Assembly: GCA_016179715.1 (NCBI GenBank)
Contig: JACPCQ010000037.1
Span: forward strand, 1-7,431
Length of the DNA: 7,431 bases
Origin: Parcubacteria group bacterium
Lineage (GTDB): Bacteria > Patescibacteriota > Minisyncoccia > JACPCQ01
Direction: 5' to 3'
The notes below the pieces were generated by a model. That model was not told where the DNA came from, made no database searches, and was given only the letters and a program-made list of their open reading frames with translations. Both the position numbers and the translations under genes were made by a program. Shown here piece after piece: positions 1-5,399 of this stretch; position 1 is the first letter of the stretch, and each line of letters starts with the position of its first letter.

Positions 1-423
1 GCATCATTTTATGTTCTCACCCCAATTCCGGGAACATCGCAGTACGGAGATTTCAAACACGAAGGTCTTCTGGTTGAACCGAATATGGATCATTATGACA
101 CTTCCTGTCTTGTGTGGCGCCATCCGCATCTCTCTCCGGATGAATTATCCCGACTTCTTTTTGAATGCTACCGCGAGTTCTATGGCTTCCGTGATGCTTT
201 CAAAAAGGCAGTTCGGCGGCATGGTATTAACCCCGGCGGGGTTGTCGCAAGTCTTACCACCGCGGCATTCAATTGGACAAGTGGGGCGCTGGAGCGTCAC
301 CCAATGTCGGGAGGAATCGGATTACGCAGGAGGGACCATGTCCAGAACTTCTTGCCATACCGGCGAGATGTTTTCGGAGATGTTCTGGAGAATAATCTCG
401 TGCCTTTACCGGATAATCTTTAA
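1..423 (+). CDS. B12-binding radical SAM protein, C-terminal part (5' end outside window)
   Basis: The reading frame is open from base 1 and ends at TAA 421-423, giving the last 140 residues of a longer protein. It begins ASFYVLTPIPGTSQYGDF and continues through DTSCLVWRHPHLSPDEL and LLFECYREFYGF. This pattern (a TPIPGT strand, then WRHP, then a helix with CYREFY) is typical of the region after the radical SAM barrel in B12-binding radical SAM proteins of the BchE/hopanoid-methylase-like group. The CX3CX2C cluster and cobalamin domain would lie upstream, outside the window, so the reaction cannot be assigned. The last 65 residues are basic and less typical of the family. An internal ATG at 85 opens the same frame but lies inside the conserved region and is not the true start. 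The gene converges on the minus-strand block and is followed by strong stem-loops. Confidence 0.8.
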   Translation, partial: ASFYVLTPIPGTSQYGDFKHEGLLVEPNMDHYDTSCLVWRHPHLSPDELSRLLFECYREFYGFRDAFKKAVRRHGINPGGVVASLTTAAFNWTSGALERHPMSGGIGLRRRDHVQNFLPYRRDVFGDVLENNLVPLPDNL

Positions 424-450
424 AGAGAATCAATCTCACAACAACCATAA

Positions 451-483
451 CCCCGCACATCGCGCGATGTGCGGGGTAGTTTT
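451..483 (+). terminator. Perfect 26-bp palindrome with short T-run, likely terminator of the radical SAM gene
   Basis: Bases 451-463 (ccccgcacatcgc) are the exact reverse complement of 464-476, giving a GC-rich hairpin starting 27 bases after the radical SAM stop codon. It is followed by TAGTTTTAT. On the minus strand the hairpin is followed by TTATGGTTGTTG, a weaker U-rich stretch, so it may also act for the convergent DUF4015 gene. The stem is clear; the function is inferred from position. Confidence 0.75.
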
Positions 484-514
484 ATCATAATGGAATTCAA
501 CTCTACTATCTATA

Positions 515-535
515 AATCAACACCCGGTGTTGATT
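515..535. repeat. 21-bp palindrome, first copy of an aatcaacacc inverted repeat
   Basis: The arm aatcaacacc (515-524) and its exact complement ggtgttgatt (526-535) flank a single C. The same 10-base arm recurs at 580-589 in a second inverted repeat 65 bp downstream. The one-base centre is unfavourable for an RNA hairpin unless the inner pairs open, so a protein-binding site or a repeat element is as plausible as a terminator. On the minus strand it is followed by TATAG and no T-run. Confidence 0.5.
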
Positions 536-579
536 AAAACAAAACCCTTTATTTTCAACGTTTTTTAGCACCGCTTTAT

Positions 580-606
580 AATCAACACCGGGGTATTGAT
601 TTTTTT
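580..606 (+). terminator. Stem-loop plus seven Ts, second copy of the aatcaacacc repeat
   Basis: The arm aatcaacacc (580-589) pairs with ggtattgatt (592-601) with one mismatch. A run of seven Ts at 600-606 follows directly on the plus strand, the textbook layout of an intrinsic terminator reading left to right. It would be a backup terminator for the radical SAM gene, and it abuts the end of the convergent DUF4015 remnant. A plus-strand TATAAT at 577-582 overlaps the left arm, but no gene follows it. Confidence 0.55.
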
Positions 607-799
607 AAGAAGCGGCAGGGGACGTTGTTGTAGCCGTTCTCCCATTCGGAAGCGGGACGAATGGTGTGGTGCTGGCGTTGATCACAGGCAACGTTGTCGT
701 TGCGCGCGGCAAAAGTTCCGCATCCAGCGCAGTAACGGTATAAGTGTTTCCCGCATCCCATAGCATCCATGATTCCAATCCCGCATCATAGACCGCCGC
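605..799 (-). pseudogene. Out-of-frame C-terminal remnant of the DUF4015 gene
   Basis: Reading the minus strand from 799 to the TAA at 607-605 gives AAVYDAGLESWMLWDAGNTY, then TVTALDAELL and a Thr/Ala/Pro-rich tail ending TSPAAS. The segment VYDAGLESWMLWDAGNTYT matches the expected C-terminal end of DUF4015 putative glycoside hydrolases. It is in a different frame from the main DUF4015 reading frame (682-1794), which runs over the same bases as unrelated sequence and stops at 684-682. The family normally has about 30-35 residues (around a PWLQDF motif) between the ERARDRL-like helix and YDAG. Here that segment is absent and the two halves meet near 796-806. This points to a deletion with frameshift, or an assembly collapse. 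Confidence 0.75.
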
Positions 800-1794
800 A
801 AGCGATCGCGGGCACGTTCCATGCCCGAAAAAATAATTTCATACGGGTGCGCGGCGGGATTTGCAAACCCCATAAATGTTTTCGGGTAATGCGAGGGGTA
901 AACCATGGGTGCAATAAAATCAAAGTGCGGAGCGGCGTATTCCAAAATCTGCCCGATGTTTAAGTCATCATAATTCCATGTGGTCATGCCAAAAAGGTCT
1001 GCCGAGATGGGAACGCCGAGGTCGGAAAGCTCGCTATCCAAATACGCAAAAAAATCTTTGAGCACCAATGCTTTCGGCCGCACACCATCCCACCAGTCAT
1101 ACGCGATGTCGCGCATGTTTCCGTCTGAAGGGAAGCGAATGTAGTCAAAGTTTATCTCGTCAAACCCGACGCGCTCGGCTTCGCGCGCAATGCGCACATG
1201 GTAATCCCACACCTCGCGGCTTGCCGGATCCAGCCACGAAATGCCCTTGTAATCTTTCCATACTGCCCCGTCGCTTTTGCGTTTGACCGCAAGATCCGGA
1301 CGCCTGCCAACCAAATACGGGTCCTGGAACACGCTTACGCGCCCGATTATATAAATTCCTTTTTCGTGAAGCATATCAATAAATTCGCGCGCATCCGGAA
1401 TGCGCTCTTCTACCGCGCCAACCTCCATAAGCTTCGGGTCATTCACAGCAAACGATATGTGTCCGGAGTAGTCTTTGATATCTATCACCAGCGTGTTGAG
1501 CTCGCCCCGTGTTATCATCCCAACAATCTGCTCTCTCCACTTCGGCGTTCCCGCAACCCAGCTCGTCATATATACTGCACGTACGATTGCGGGTGTAGCG
1601 ATATGCGCCGGTTTCTGCTCTTCCGCTGCCTTGGTCGCAGCAGCCTCACTGGACGGCTCCACCGAATAAACCACGGGACCAACAACCACCGACGGACGCA
1701 ACAGTGCCGTGGCCGCCATGGCCGCAACGCCCATACCGGCAAACATGACATGTCTGCGCCACAATTTTTTTTTGCCTGCCGCAAGGTTTTTCAT
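682..1794 (-). CDS. DUF4015 putative glycoside hydrolase, C-terminus frameshifted
   Basis: The open frame gives 370 residues. Residues 1-40 form a basic start plus a hydrophobic segment (HVMFAGMGVAAMAATALL), a signal peptide or membrane anchor, so the enzyme should act outside the membrane. After an Ala/Glu-rich linker the DUF4015 (COG1306) barrel begins at about residue 70: RAVYMTSWVAGTP, LNTLVIDIKDYSGHISF, KGIYIIGRVSVFQDP, GFDEINFDYIRFPSDG and FDFIAPMVYPSHYPKTF are all family hallmarks. The substrate is unknown; the fold predicts action on a glycan. From about residue 332, after MERARDRL, the sequence stops resembling the family, and the true C-terminus lies in another frame (605-799). Family sequence therefore covers about the first 330 residues, and the product probably does not fold normally. 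The ATG overlaps the TGA of the upstream oxidoreductase (ATGA, 1794-1791) with no clear Shine-Dalgarno, so translation is likely coupled. Confidence 0.8.
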   Translation of the reverse strand: MKNLAAGKKKLWRRHVMFAGMGVAAMAATALLRPSVVVGPVVYSVEPSSEAAATKAAEEQKPAHIATPAIVRAVYMTSWVAGTPKWREQIVGMITRGELNTLVIDIKDYSGHISFAVNDPKLMEVGAVEERIPDAREFIDMLHEKGIYIIGRVSVFQDPYLVGRRPDLAVKRKSDGAVWKDYKGISWLDPASREVWDYHVRIAREAERVGFDEINFDYIRFPSDGNMRDIAYDWWDGVRPKALVLKDFFAYLDSELSDLGVPISADLFGMTTWNYDDLNIGQILEYAAPHFDFIAPMVYPSHYPKTFMGFANPAAHPYEIIFSGMERARDRLRRSMMRDWNHGCYGMRETLIPLLRWMRNFCRAQRQRCL

Positions 1795-3035
1795 AGCAAC
1801 GACGCAAGCACAAAATCCAGAGACGCCAGCGATGATTTATGCGAAGAAACATTCGTTCTGCGCTCAATAAGCTCGGCGAGCGTGCTTTTCTCTGCAAAAG
1901 CATTAACAAGAATTGCTCCGATAATACGCCCGTCCCGCAGAACAAACATCTCGTGCCGGCGCCGCTCAATATCGGTGCGGCTGACAACCTCGTCTTTTCC
2001 GTCCGCCTCCCGCTCCACGTCCCCCACTTGCGTGATAACCGTGTCAAAAACTTTTACCGAATACGCGGCCACGGCGTGAAATTTTTCATGCGCGCCAGCC
2101 ATGTTACTTCCGGCAATGCGTCCCTGCACGAACGATTGCGTCCAGTTTCCCGTCACGCGCCGCCGGCCGGTACTGCCGTCTCTGTATTCGGCAACGTCTC
2201 CGGCCGCCCAGACATCGGCAATGTTTGTACGCAGTTCCTCATCCACTAAAACCCCCGTGCCGCGCGCAATCTGCGCGGGGACAAAAAAGAGATTGCGCTC
2301 AAGACCAATCCCCACCCCCACAAGGGCCGCTTCTGTTCGTCTTCCGTCTTTGGTCTGCACCACAAGTCCAAAGGGCTGTGCCGCAATATCCGAAATCTCC
2401 GCGCCGTGCCGCACAGATATTCCCTTTATTTCAAAAAGTTCTTCCAGCAGTCTTCCCCCGTTCTCATCCAGCACATGTTCCCAAAAATATGCCCCGCGCG
2501 CAAAAAGCGTCGTTGTAAAGCCCTTGTGCACAAACAACTCAAGAAACTCAAGCGCAATAAAACCTCCGCCAATGACCGCTGCTGTTTTTTCCTTTGCCGC
2601 CGCGGTGGCGCTGATGATACGGCGCGCGTCGTCCAGTGTTTGAAAGCGTAAGACGCGTTCGCTCTCCGCCCGGGCATGTTCCCACGGCGCCGCGTGGCCG
2701 CCGGATGCTATAAGCAACTTTTTAAATAAGAATGTCCGATCGGCATTCGTGTATGCTTCCCGTTTTTCCATATCAAGCGACTGCACGGTTTCGGATAAGT
2801 ACAAGGAAATGCGGCGCTCTTCATAATCTCCGAGTTGTCGCAGAATGACTTTTTCTTCCGCAATATTACCGCGCACATAGCGCGGCAGAAGTACGCGAGA
2901 ATAGAGCGGATACGGCTCGCTTGAAATCAACACGATACTTCCATACGCATCCTGTTCACGGATTGTTTCAGCGGCTGTAGTGCCCGCAATTCCGCCTCCG
3001 ATAATCATATAGTCGCACGGTATAATTTCGGCCAT
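1791..3035 (-). CDS. FAD-dependent pyridine nucleotide-disulfide-type oxidoreductase
   Basis: 414 residues, usual for the single-chain FAD/NAD(P)H reductase family (Pyr_redox_2; NirB N-terminal or rubredoxin-reductase-like). The FAD Rossmann motif is MIIGGGIAG (10-18) with an acidic residue (E40) ending the second strand. PLYSRVLLPRYVRG (43-56) resembles the corresponding NirB stretch. The NAD(P)H Rossmann motif is AVIGGGFIALEF (153-164), and TNIADVWAAGDVAEY (270-284) is the second FAD-binding motif. There is no redox CXXC pair and only one Cys (C7), so it is not a thioredoxin or glutathione reductase; electrons would pass from NAD(P)H through FAD to an unknown small acceptor. Residues 320-414 form a C-terminal domain ending in a Ser-rich tail. 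No signal peptide; cytosolic. The ATG at 3035 has no Shine-Dalgarno; TATTCT at 3047-3042 lies seven bases before it. The gene is coupled to the DUF4015 frame. Confidence 0.85.
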   Translation of the reverse strand: MAEIIPCDYMIIGGGIAGTTAAETIREQDAYGSIVLISSEPYPLYSRVLLPRYVRGNIAEEKVILRQLGDYEERRISLYLSETVQSLDMEKREAYTNADRTFLFKKLLIASGGHAAPWEHARAESERVLRFQTLDDARRIISATAAAKEKTAAVIGGGFIALEFLELFVHKGFTTTLFARGAYFWEHVLDENGGRLLEELFEIKGISVRHGAEISDIAAQPFGLVVQTKDGRRTEAALVGVGIGLERNLFFVPAQIARGTGVLVDEELRTNIADVWAAGDVAEYRDGSTGRRRVTGNWTQSFVQGRIAGSNMAGAHEKFHAVAAYSVKVFDTVITQVGDVEREADGKDEVVSRTDIERRRHEMFVLRDGRIIGAILVNAFAEKSTLAELIERRTNVSSHKSSLASLDFVLASLL

Positions 3036-3051
3036 TGATTCAGAATAACAC

Positions 3052-3090
3052 GAAACTCCGCAGCTATGTAGCCGCGGAGTCTTCGGTTTC
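3052..3090 (-). terminator. Stem-loop between the 85-aa gene and the oxidoreductase
   Basis: ACTCCGC (3055-3061) pairs with GCGGAGT (3074-3080), and inside it GCT (3063-3065) pairs with AGC (3070-3072) around an ATGT loop. Outer bases GAAAC (3052-3056) and GTTTC (3086-3090) can pair as an alternative. On the minus strand the stem is followed by TTCGTGTTATT, a poor T-run, so it could be a weak terminator of the upstream 85-aa gene or a leader structure of the oxidoreductase mRNA. Confidence 0.45.
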
Positions 3091-3135
3091 TTATATGTCG
3101 CGCCAATAGAGCACGTTCTTCATTCGGTAGTGTTT

Positions 3136-3393
3136 TTACATTCCTCCCTGCCGCCCGGCGTTTCCGGACGACGTACCCGCTCCGGAGCCCCCGGATGGCG
3201 GCGGCATCTTCTCCCCTCCTCCCATTGAGGACAGGGAAGACAGAGATGACGCGTCTGACCCCTTTGGCCAAAAGGCAAGCACCGCAATCACAACACCAGT
3301 GATGACAAGCAATATTCTGCTCGCCGATGGAGAAAACCCCAAAAATTGCTCTACAATGACCCAGATGCCCAAAAGACCTGAAATCCAATTCAT
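3136..3393 (-). CDS. Small two-helix membrane protein with Gly/Ser/Pro-rich tail, function unknown
   Basis: 85 residues. Residues 1-19 (MNWISGLLGIWVIVEQFLG) form a first hydrophobic segment and 25-42 (RILLVITGVVIAVLAFWP) a clear transmembrane helix. From 45 to the end the sequence is low complexity: SSLSSLSSMGGGEKMPPP, then Gly/Ser/Ala runs. I do not recognise a named family. Short proteins with a helix pair and a disordered tail are common in Patescibacteria genomes. The hydrophobic, sensibly ordered N-terminus, the good position behind a TATAAT box, and the lack of a competing frame of similar quality support it as a real gene. There is no clear Shine-Dalgarno before the ATG at 3393. The overlapping longer frame 3005-3388 is rejected as a shadow. 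Confidence 0.55.
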   Translation of the reverse strand: MNWISGLLGIWVIVEQFLGFSPSASRILLVITGVVIAVLAFWPKGSDASSLSSLSSMGGGEKMPPPSGGSGAGTSSGNAGRQGGM

Positions 3394-3405
3394 ATATGTA
3401 TATGC

Positions 3406-3432
3406 GTTACTTTCTCTAAAATGATAAGTAAC
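3406..3432 (-). promoter_or_regulatory. Leader stem-loop upstream of the 85-aa membrane protein gene
   Basis: GTTACTT (3406-3412) and AAGTAAC (3426-3432) are exact inverted repeats of seven bases around a 13-base AT-rich loop. They lie between the putative -10 box (3455-3450) and the ATG at 3393, so the structure would be in the mRNA leader. It may be a binding site or an RNA element; nothing more can be shown. Confidence 0.3.
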
Positions 3433-3449
3433 AAAACGACCTTATCTTC

Positions 3450-3478
3450 ATTATAGGACGTACACCGGGACAGAGAAA
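3450..3478 (-). promoter_or_regulatory. Putative promoter for the 85-aa membrane protein gene
   Basis: A perfect minus-strand -10 hexamer TATAAT lies at 3455-3450, in a 113-bp intergenic gap. The hexamer 17 bases upstream (TTTCTC, 3478-3473) is a poor -35. Transcription would start near 3443, giving a leader of about 50 bases with the 3406-3432 hairpin. A DnaA-box sequence lies immediately upstream. Confidence 0.4.
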
Positions 3479-3484
3479 CAAAAC

Positions 3485-3493
3485 TTATCCACA
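3485..3493 (+). promoter_or_regulatory. Perfect DnaA-box sequence TTATCCACA
   Basis: The nine bases match the strict E. coli consensus DnaA box. The site is intergenic, just upstream of the putative promoter at 3478-3450. No second consensus box or AT-rich unwinding region was seen nearby, so an origin is unlikely. It could be a regulatory DnaA site or chance. Confidence 0.3.
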
Positions 3494-3506
3494 CCCCTTG
3501 TGCCGT

Positions 3507-3986
3507 TTACCGGCGGCCTATTGCTCGCAAAAGCGCTCCGACCTGCAAGCGGTGTTCTTCCGCCCAGCCAAAGGGAAGTTCCAAGACCTGATCCACCAAC
3601 CCGGGTGATGATATCGTTTCACGCTCGTCTCCTGATTCCTCCGGAAGCTGGCTAATCCCCACAACTCTCCCCTCGCGCAGCCAGATTACGTCCACAGGAA
3701 CGCGCATATTTTTATTCCAGAAATTTGTCTGCACCAGACGCTCCAATAAAAAAAGCATGCCTTCGTTCTTGCCCAGACGCGTCACTCCTGCCAGGCCTTT
3801 TGTTATCTCCTGTGCCGAACGCGCAATGCGCACACGAATTTCACTCTCCCCAAGCGCGTAAGAATCTATGGCCCGAAAAGACGGCTCCGGCGCATAGCGG
3901 GAAAACACTCCTGCGAGCACAATGCCTCCGACAATAAGTATCATTGCGGCAACAAGAAACACTGCGAGCGTAATTTTTGTATGCAT
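3507..3986 (-). CDS. DUF192 family protein, membrane-anchored
   Basis: 159 residues. A single N-terminal hydrophobic helix (about 5-28, ITLAVFLVAAMILIVGGIVL) anchors or exports the protein. The DUF192 (COG1430) domain spans about 45-157: EIRVRIARSAQEITKGLAG, then NEGMLFLLE, then NFWNKNMRVPVDVIWL (88-103) and a closing LELPFGWAEEHRLQVG. These are the family's characteristic blocks. DUF192 has no settled biochemical role; it is usually an exported small beta-rich domain. Most relatives have FWMKNM where this one has FWNKNM. The ATG at 3986 lies six bases after the SIMPL gene stop, so the two are very likely cotranscribed. The sequence upstream is purine-rich (GAGATAGAG) but not a clean Shine-Dalgarno. 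Confidence 0.85.
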   Translation of the reverse strand: MHTKITLAVFLVAAMILIVGGIVLAGVFSRYAPEPSFRAIDSYALGESEIRVRIARSAQEITKGLAGVTRLGKNEGMLFLLERLVQTNFWNKNMRVPVDVIWLREGRVVGISQLPEESGDERETISSPGLVDQVLELPFGWAEEHRLQVGALLRAIGRR

Positions 3987-3992
3987 GCTTCG

Positions 3993-4730
3993 TTACTCTA
4001 TCTCAAAAGTAAGCGTTACTGACGCGCGTACCTCCTGTTCGCCCTGCTCCACCGGAGTTCCCCCGCCCACACCCATTGCTTCCGCGGAAAACGCGCGCAG
4101 AGCCGGCACGGGGTAAAATCCCGATTCTTGAAAATCCACGATGCGCCTAAGCGAGACGCCGAGTTCCTTTGCCACTTTTTTCGCCTTTTCTTTCGCCGCA
4201 GTGATTGCCTCTGCTCGCGCTTCGGCTCGCAGCTCTTCTTCATCCTCCACGGCAAACTGGAAGCCGGAAATTTCATTTGCCCCCTCACGCACCACGCCGC
4301 TTAACAATTCGCCCGTACGGTCCAGGTTGCGCACACGGACTTGCAGCATGTGGCGAACCTGGTAGCCGACAATCTCGGAGATACTGTCTGCACACGGCAC
4401 GCCGAACACGCAGGGACGCGGACTGCTATACTTCGGCATGATATTGTAGGCAGTCGTACGCACATCCTTCTCCTCCACTTCCTGTGACTTTACAAACGCG
4501 GTAACGCTTGCCGAACGCCGATTGTTTTCCTGCTGGGCATCGCTTAATTTCTTTCCTTCGGTAAGTACCGTGACGGTAACGAGCGCGATGTCCGGACGCC
4601 CGAACGCTTTCCCCTCGCCAACAAAGCTGATTTTGGTGCGTTCCGCGACCGGCACCACGGGATGCCACGTGCGCCACGCGGCGCTTGCCGCCCAAACAAT
4701 GATTACCGCCAAAAGTACGCGCGCAAGCAT
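3993..4730 (-). CDS. SIMPL-domain (DUF541) protein, membrane-anchored
   Basis: I start the protein at the ATG 4730-4728 (245 residues), because CGGAGGGGGG lies directly before it, the best ribosome binding site in the window. The same frame can be extended to an ATG at 4790, but that adds a charged 20-residue leader with no Shine-Dalgarno. From 4730 the protein opens with a hydrophobic anchor (LARVLLAVIIVWAASAAW), then the SIMPL domain: ISFVGEGKAFGRPDIALVTV, a helix with NNRRSASVTAF, VRTTAYNIMPKY, GYQVRHMLQVRVRNLD, the Ala/Glu-rich helix EAITAAKEKAKKVAKELGV and a final RASVTLTFEIE strand. SIMPL proteins form extracytoplasmic oligomers in several bacteria; the role here is unknown. Cys107 and Cys113 (CVFGVPC) sit in a loop and could form a disulfide outside the cell. 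It lies 74 bp after DUF5652 and 6 bp before DUF192. Confidence 0.85.
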   Translation of the reverse strand: MLARVLLAVIIVWAASAAWRTWHPVVPVAERTKISFVGEGKAFGRPDIALVTVTVLTEGKKLSDAQQENNRRSASVTAFVKSQEVEEKDVRTTAYNIMPKYSSPRPCVFGVPCADSISEIVGYQVRHMLQVRVRNLDRTGELLSGVVREGANEISGFQFAVEDEEELRAEARAEAITAAKEKAKKVAKELGVSLRRIVDFQESGFYPVPALRAFSAEAMGVGGGTPVEQGEQEVRASVTLTFEIE

Positions 4731-4734
4731 CCCC

Positions 4735-4739
4735 CCTCC
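4735..4739 (-). promoter_or_regulatory. Strong Shine-Dalgarno that sets the SIMPL gene start
   Basis: GGAGG, within CGGAGGGGGG and directly followed by ATG at 4730, decides the start in favour of 4730 over the upstream ATG at 4790. It also shows that the host uses a standard anti-Shine-Dalgarno for at least some genes, although most starts in this window lack one. Confidence 0.65.
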
Positions 4740-4803
4740 GCATAAAAGAGAAAATCCGCGTGGGCATTTTCCGTCCCAATGTTCATCCATAAAAATGTTG
4801 CGG

Positions 4804-4809
4804 ATTATA
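4804..4809 (-). promoter_or_regulatory. Possible internal -10 box before the SIMPL gene
   Basis: TATAAT at 4809-4804 overlaps the TAA stop of the DUF5652 gene and lies 74 bases before the chosen SIMPL start. The best -35 (GATACA, spacer 16) matches only three of six bases. It may allow SIMPL-DUF192 to be expressed apart from the upstream genes. Confidence 0.25.
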
Positions 4810-5056
4810 AGGACGACGGAGAAGATGTATCTTCCCGTTCCCCAATCTTCCGCTTGCTAAAATAAAAAATAAAAAGTATCTCAAGTATTCCGACCGTGTT
4901 AATTAACAAAAGCGCAATAAACCACTTTTTTTGTTCCAAATGCGCCGCTTTCCACAGCGCCACCCCCTTCCAGGGAAGCGACCAGAGCACAATCAGCATT
5001 AAAAGAAACAGCCCCTGCCCGTCAAAAAGCGTTGCGATATCCGTTCCCGTATTCAT
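4805..5056 (-). CDS. DUF5652 family two-helix membrane protein
   Basis: 83 residues with two hydrophobic helices, about 14-32 (GLFLLMLIVLWSLPWKGVAL) and 45-66 (WFIALLLINTVGILEILFIF), then a basic end (SKRKIG) and a short acidic/Ser tail. The LPWKGVALWKAA element, the QKKWFIALLLINT stretch and the GILEILFIFYF helix are the pattern of DUF5652, a family largely found in Patescibacteria. Its function is unknown. The double Trp and Lys pairs at the membrane borders suggest a short intervening loop of about 11 residues. The ATG at 5056 is three bases after the thioredoxin stop, so both genes are one transcript; GGGGGAAG lies about 15 bases upstream, rather far for a ribosome binding site. Confidence 0.85.
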   Translation of the reverse strand: MNTGTDIATLFDGQGLFLLMLIVLWSLPWKGVALWKAAHLEQKKWFIALLLINTVGILEILFIFYFSKRKIGEREDTSSPSSL

Positions 5057-5059
5057 AAA

Positions 5060-5362
5060 TCAGAAGTTCTTCCCCCCATTCATAACCCATGCATAAAGCA
5101 CCCCGTAAGAGCTCGGGTTGCATATAAGCCGACCGGTTGCTTCCTCATAAAAACTCGGCACCACCATATTTCCATCACAGTGTTTTTCGTAAAGCGGCCG
5201 CAGCGCTTCCATCCGCGCTTTATTTTCTTCATTATTCCACACCTCCAAGCGTTCTACCGTCACGCCGTCTTCGCGTTCAAGCCGATTTACCGCAGGCGCG
5301 ACAGCCGCGCAATACGGGCATGTCTCTCCATAAAATTCAATAACCTTTTTTGTATTCTCCAT
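5060..5362 (-). CDS. Thioredoxin-like protein with CPYC active site
   Basis: From the ATG at 5362 the protein has 100 residues and opens MENTKKVIEFYGETCPYCAA. CPYC (Cys15-Cys18) is the redox motif at the start of helix 1, and VVPSFY (cis-Pro at 69) is the second signature loop of the thioredoxin fold. The ELEVWNNEENKARM-type second strand and helix (read here as ERLEVWNNEENKARM) are common in small Patescibacteria thioredoxins. CPYC is typical of glutaredoxins, but the short fold and lack of glutathione-site residues leave the partner open. No signal peptide, so cytosolic. GGGGAA lies about six bases before ATG 5362. The same frame can start at 5410 or 5377; the longer form would overlap the MFS-phosphatase stop by 11 bases and adds a poorly conserved lead. 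A third Cys (Cys81) sits near the C-terminus in LICNPSSY. Confidence 0.8.
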   Translation of the reverse strand: MENTKKVIEFYGETCPYCAAVAPAVNRLEREDGVTVERLEVWNNEENKARMEALRPLYEKHCDGNMVVPSFYEEATGRLICNPSSYGVLYAWVMNGGKNF

Positions 5363-5399
5363 AACATTCCCCGACATTCCGGCTGCTTGCGGGTTATTA

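Noticed and set aside
11..490. 159-aa plus-strand frame at the left edge
   Set aside because: It overlaps the radical SAM end in another frame, has no recognisable motif and runs through the terminator hairpin; the frame starting at base 1 carries the conserved family sequence.
582..770. 62-aa minus-strand frame rich in Cys and Gly, at first sight a zinc-ribbon-like peptide
   Set aside because: It is the third frame over the DUF4015 remnant; the Cys codons come from reading the conserved WMLWDAGNTYT region out of frame.
1198..2079. 293-aa plus-strand frame
   Set aside because: It is antisense to the clearly recognised DUF4015 and oxidoreductase genes and has a Cys/Arg/His-rich composition typical of shadow frames.
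3021..3026. Plus-strand TATAAT near the oxidoreductase start
   Set aside because: It falls within coding sequence, has no matching -35 and no plus-strand gene follows.
3005..3388. 127-aa minus-strand frame overlapping the oxidoreductase start and the 85-aa gene
   Set aside because: It crosses the hairpin gap and the oxidoreductase start, lacks motifs, and competes with a frame that encodes well-formed transmembrane helices.
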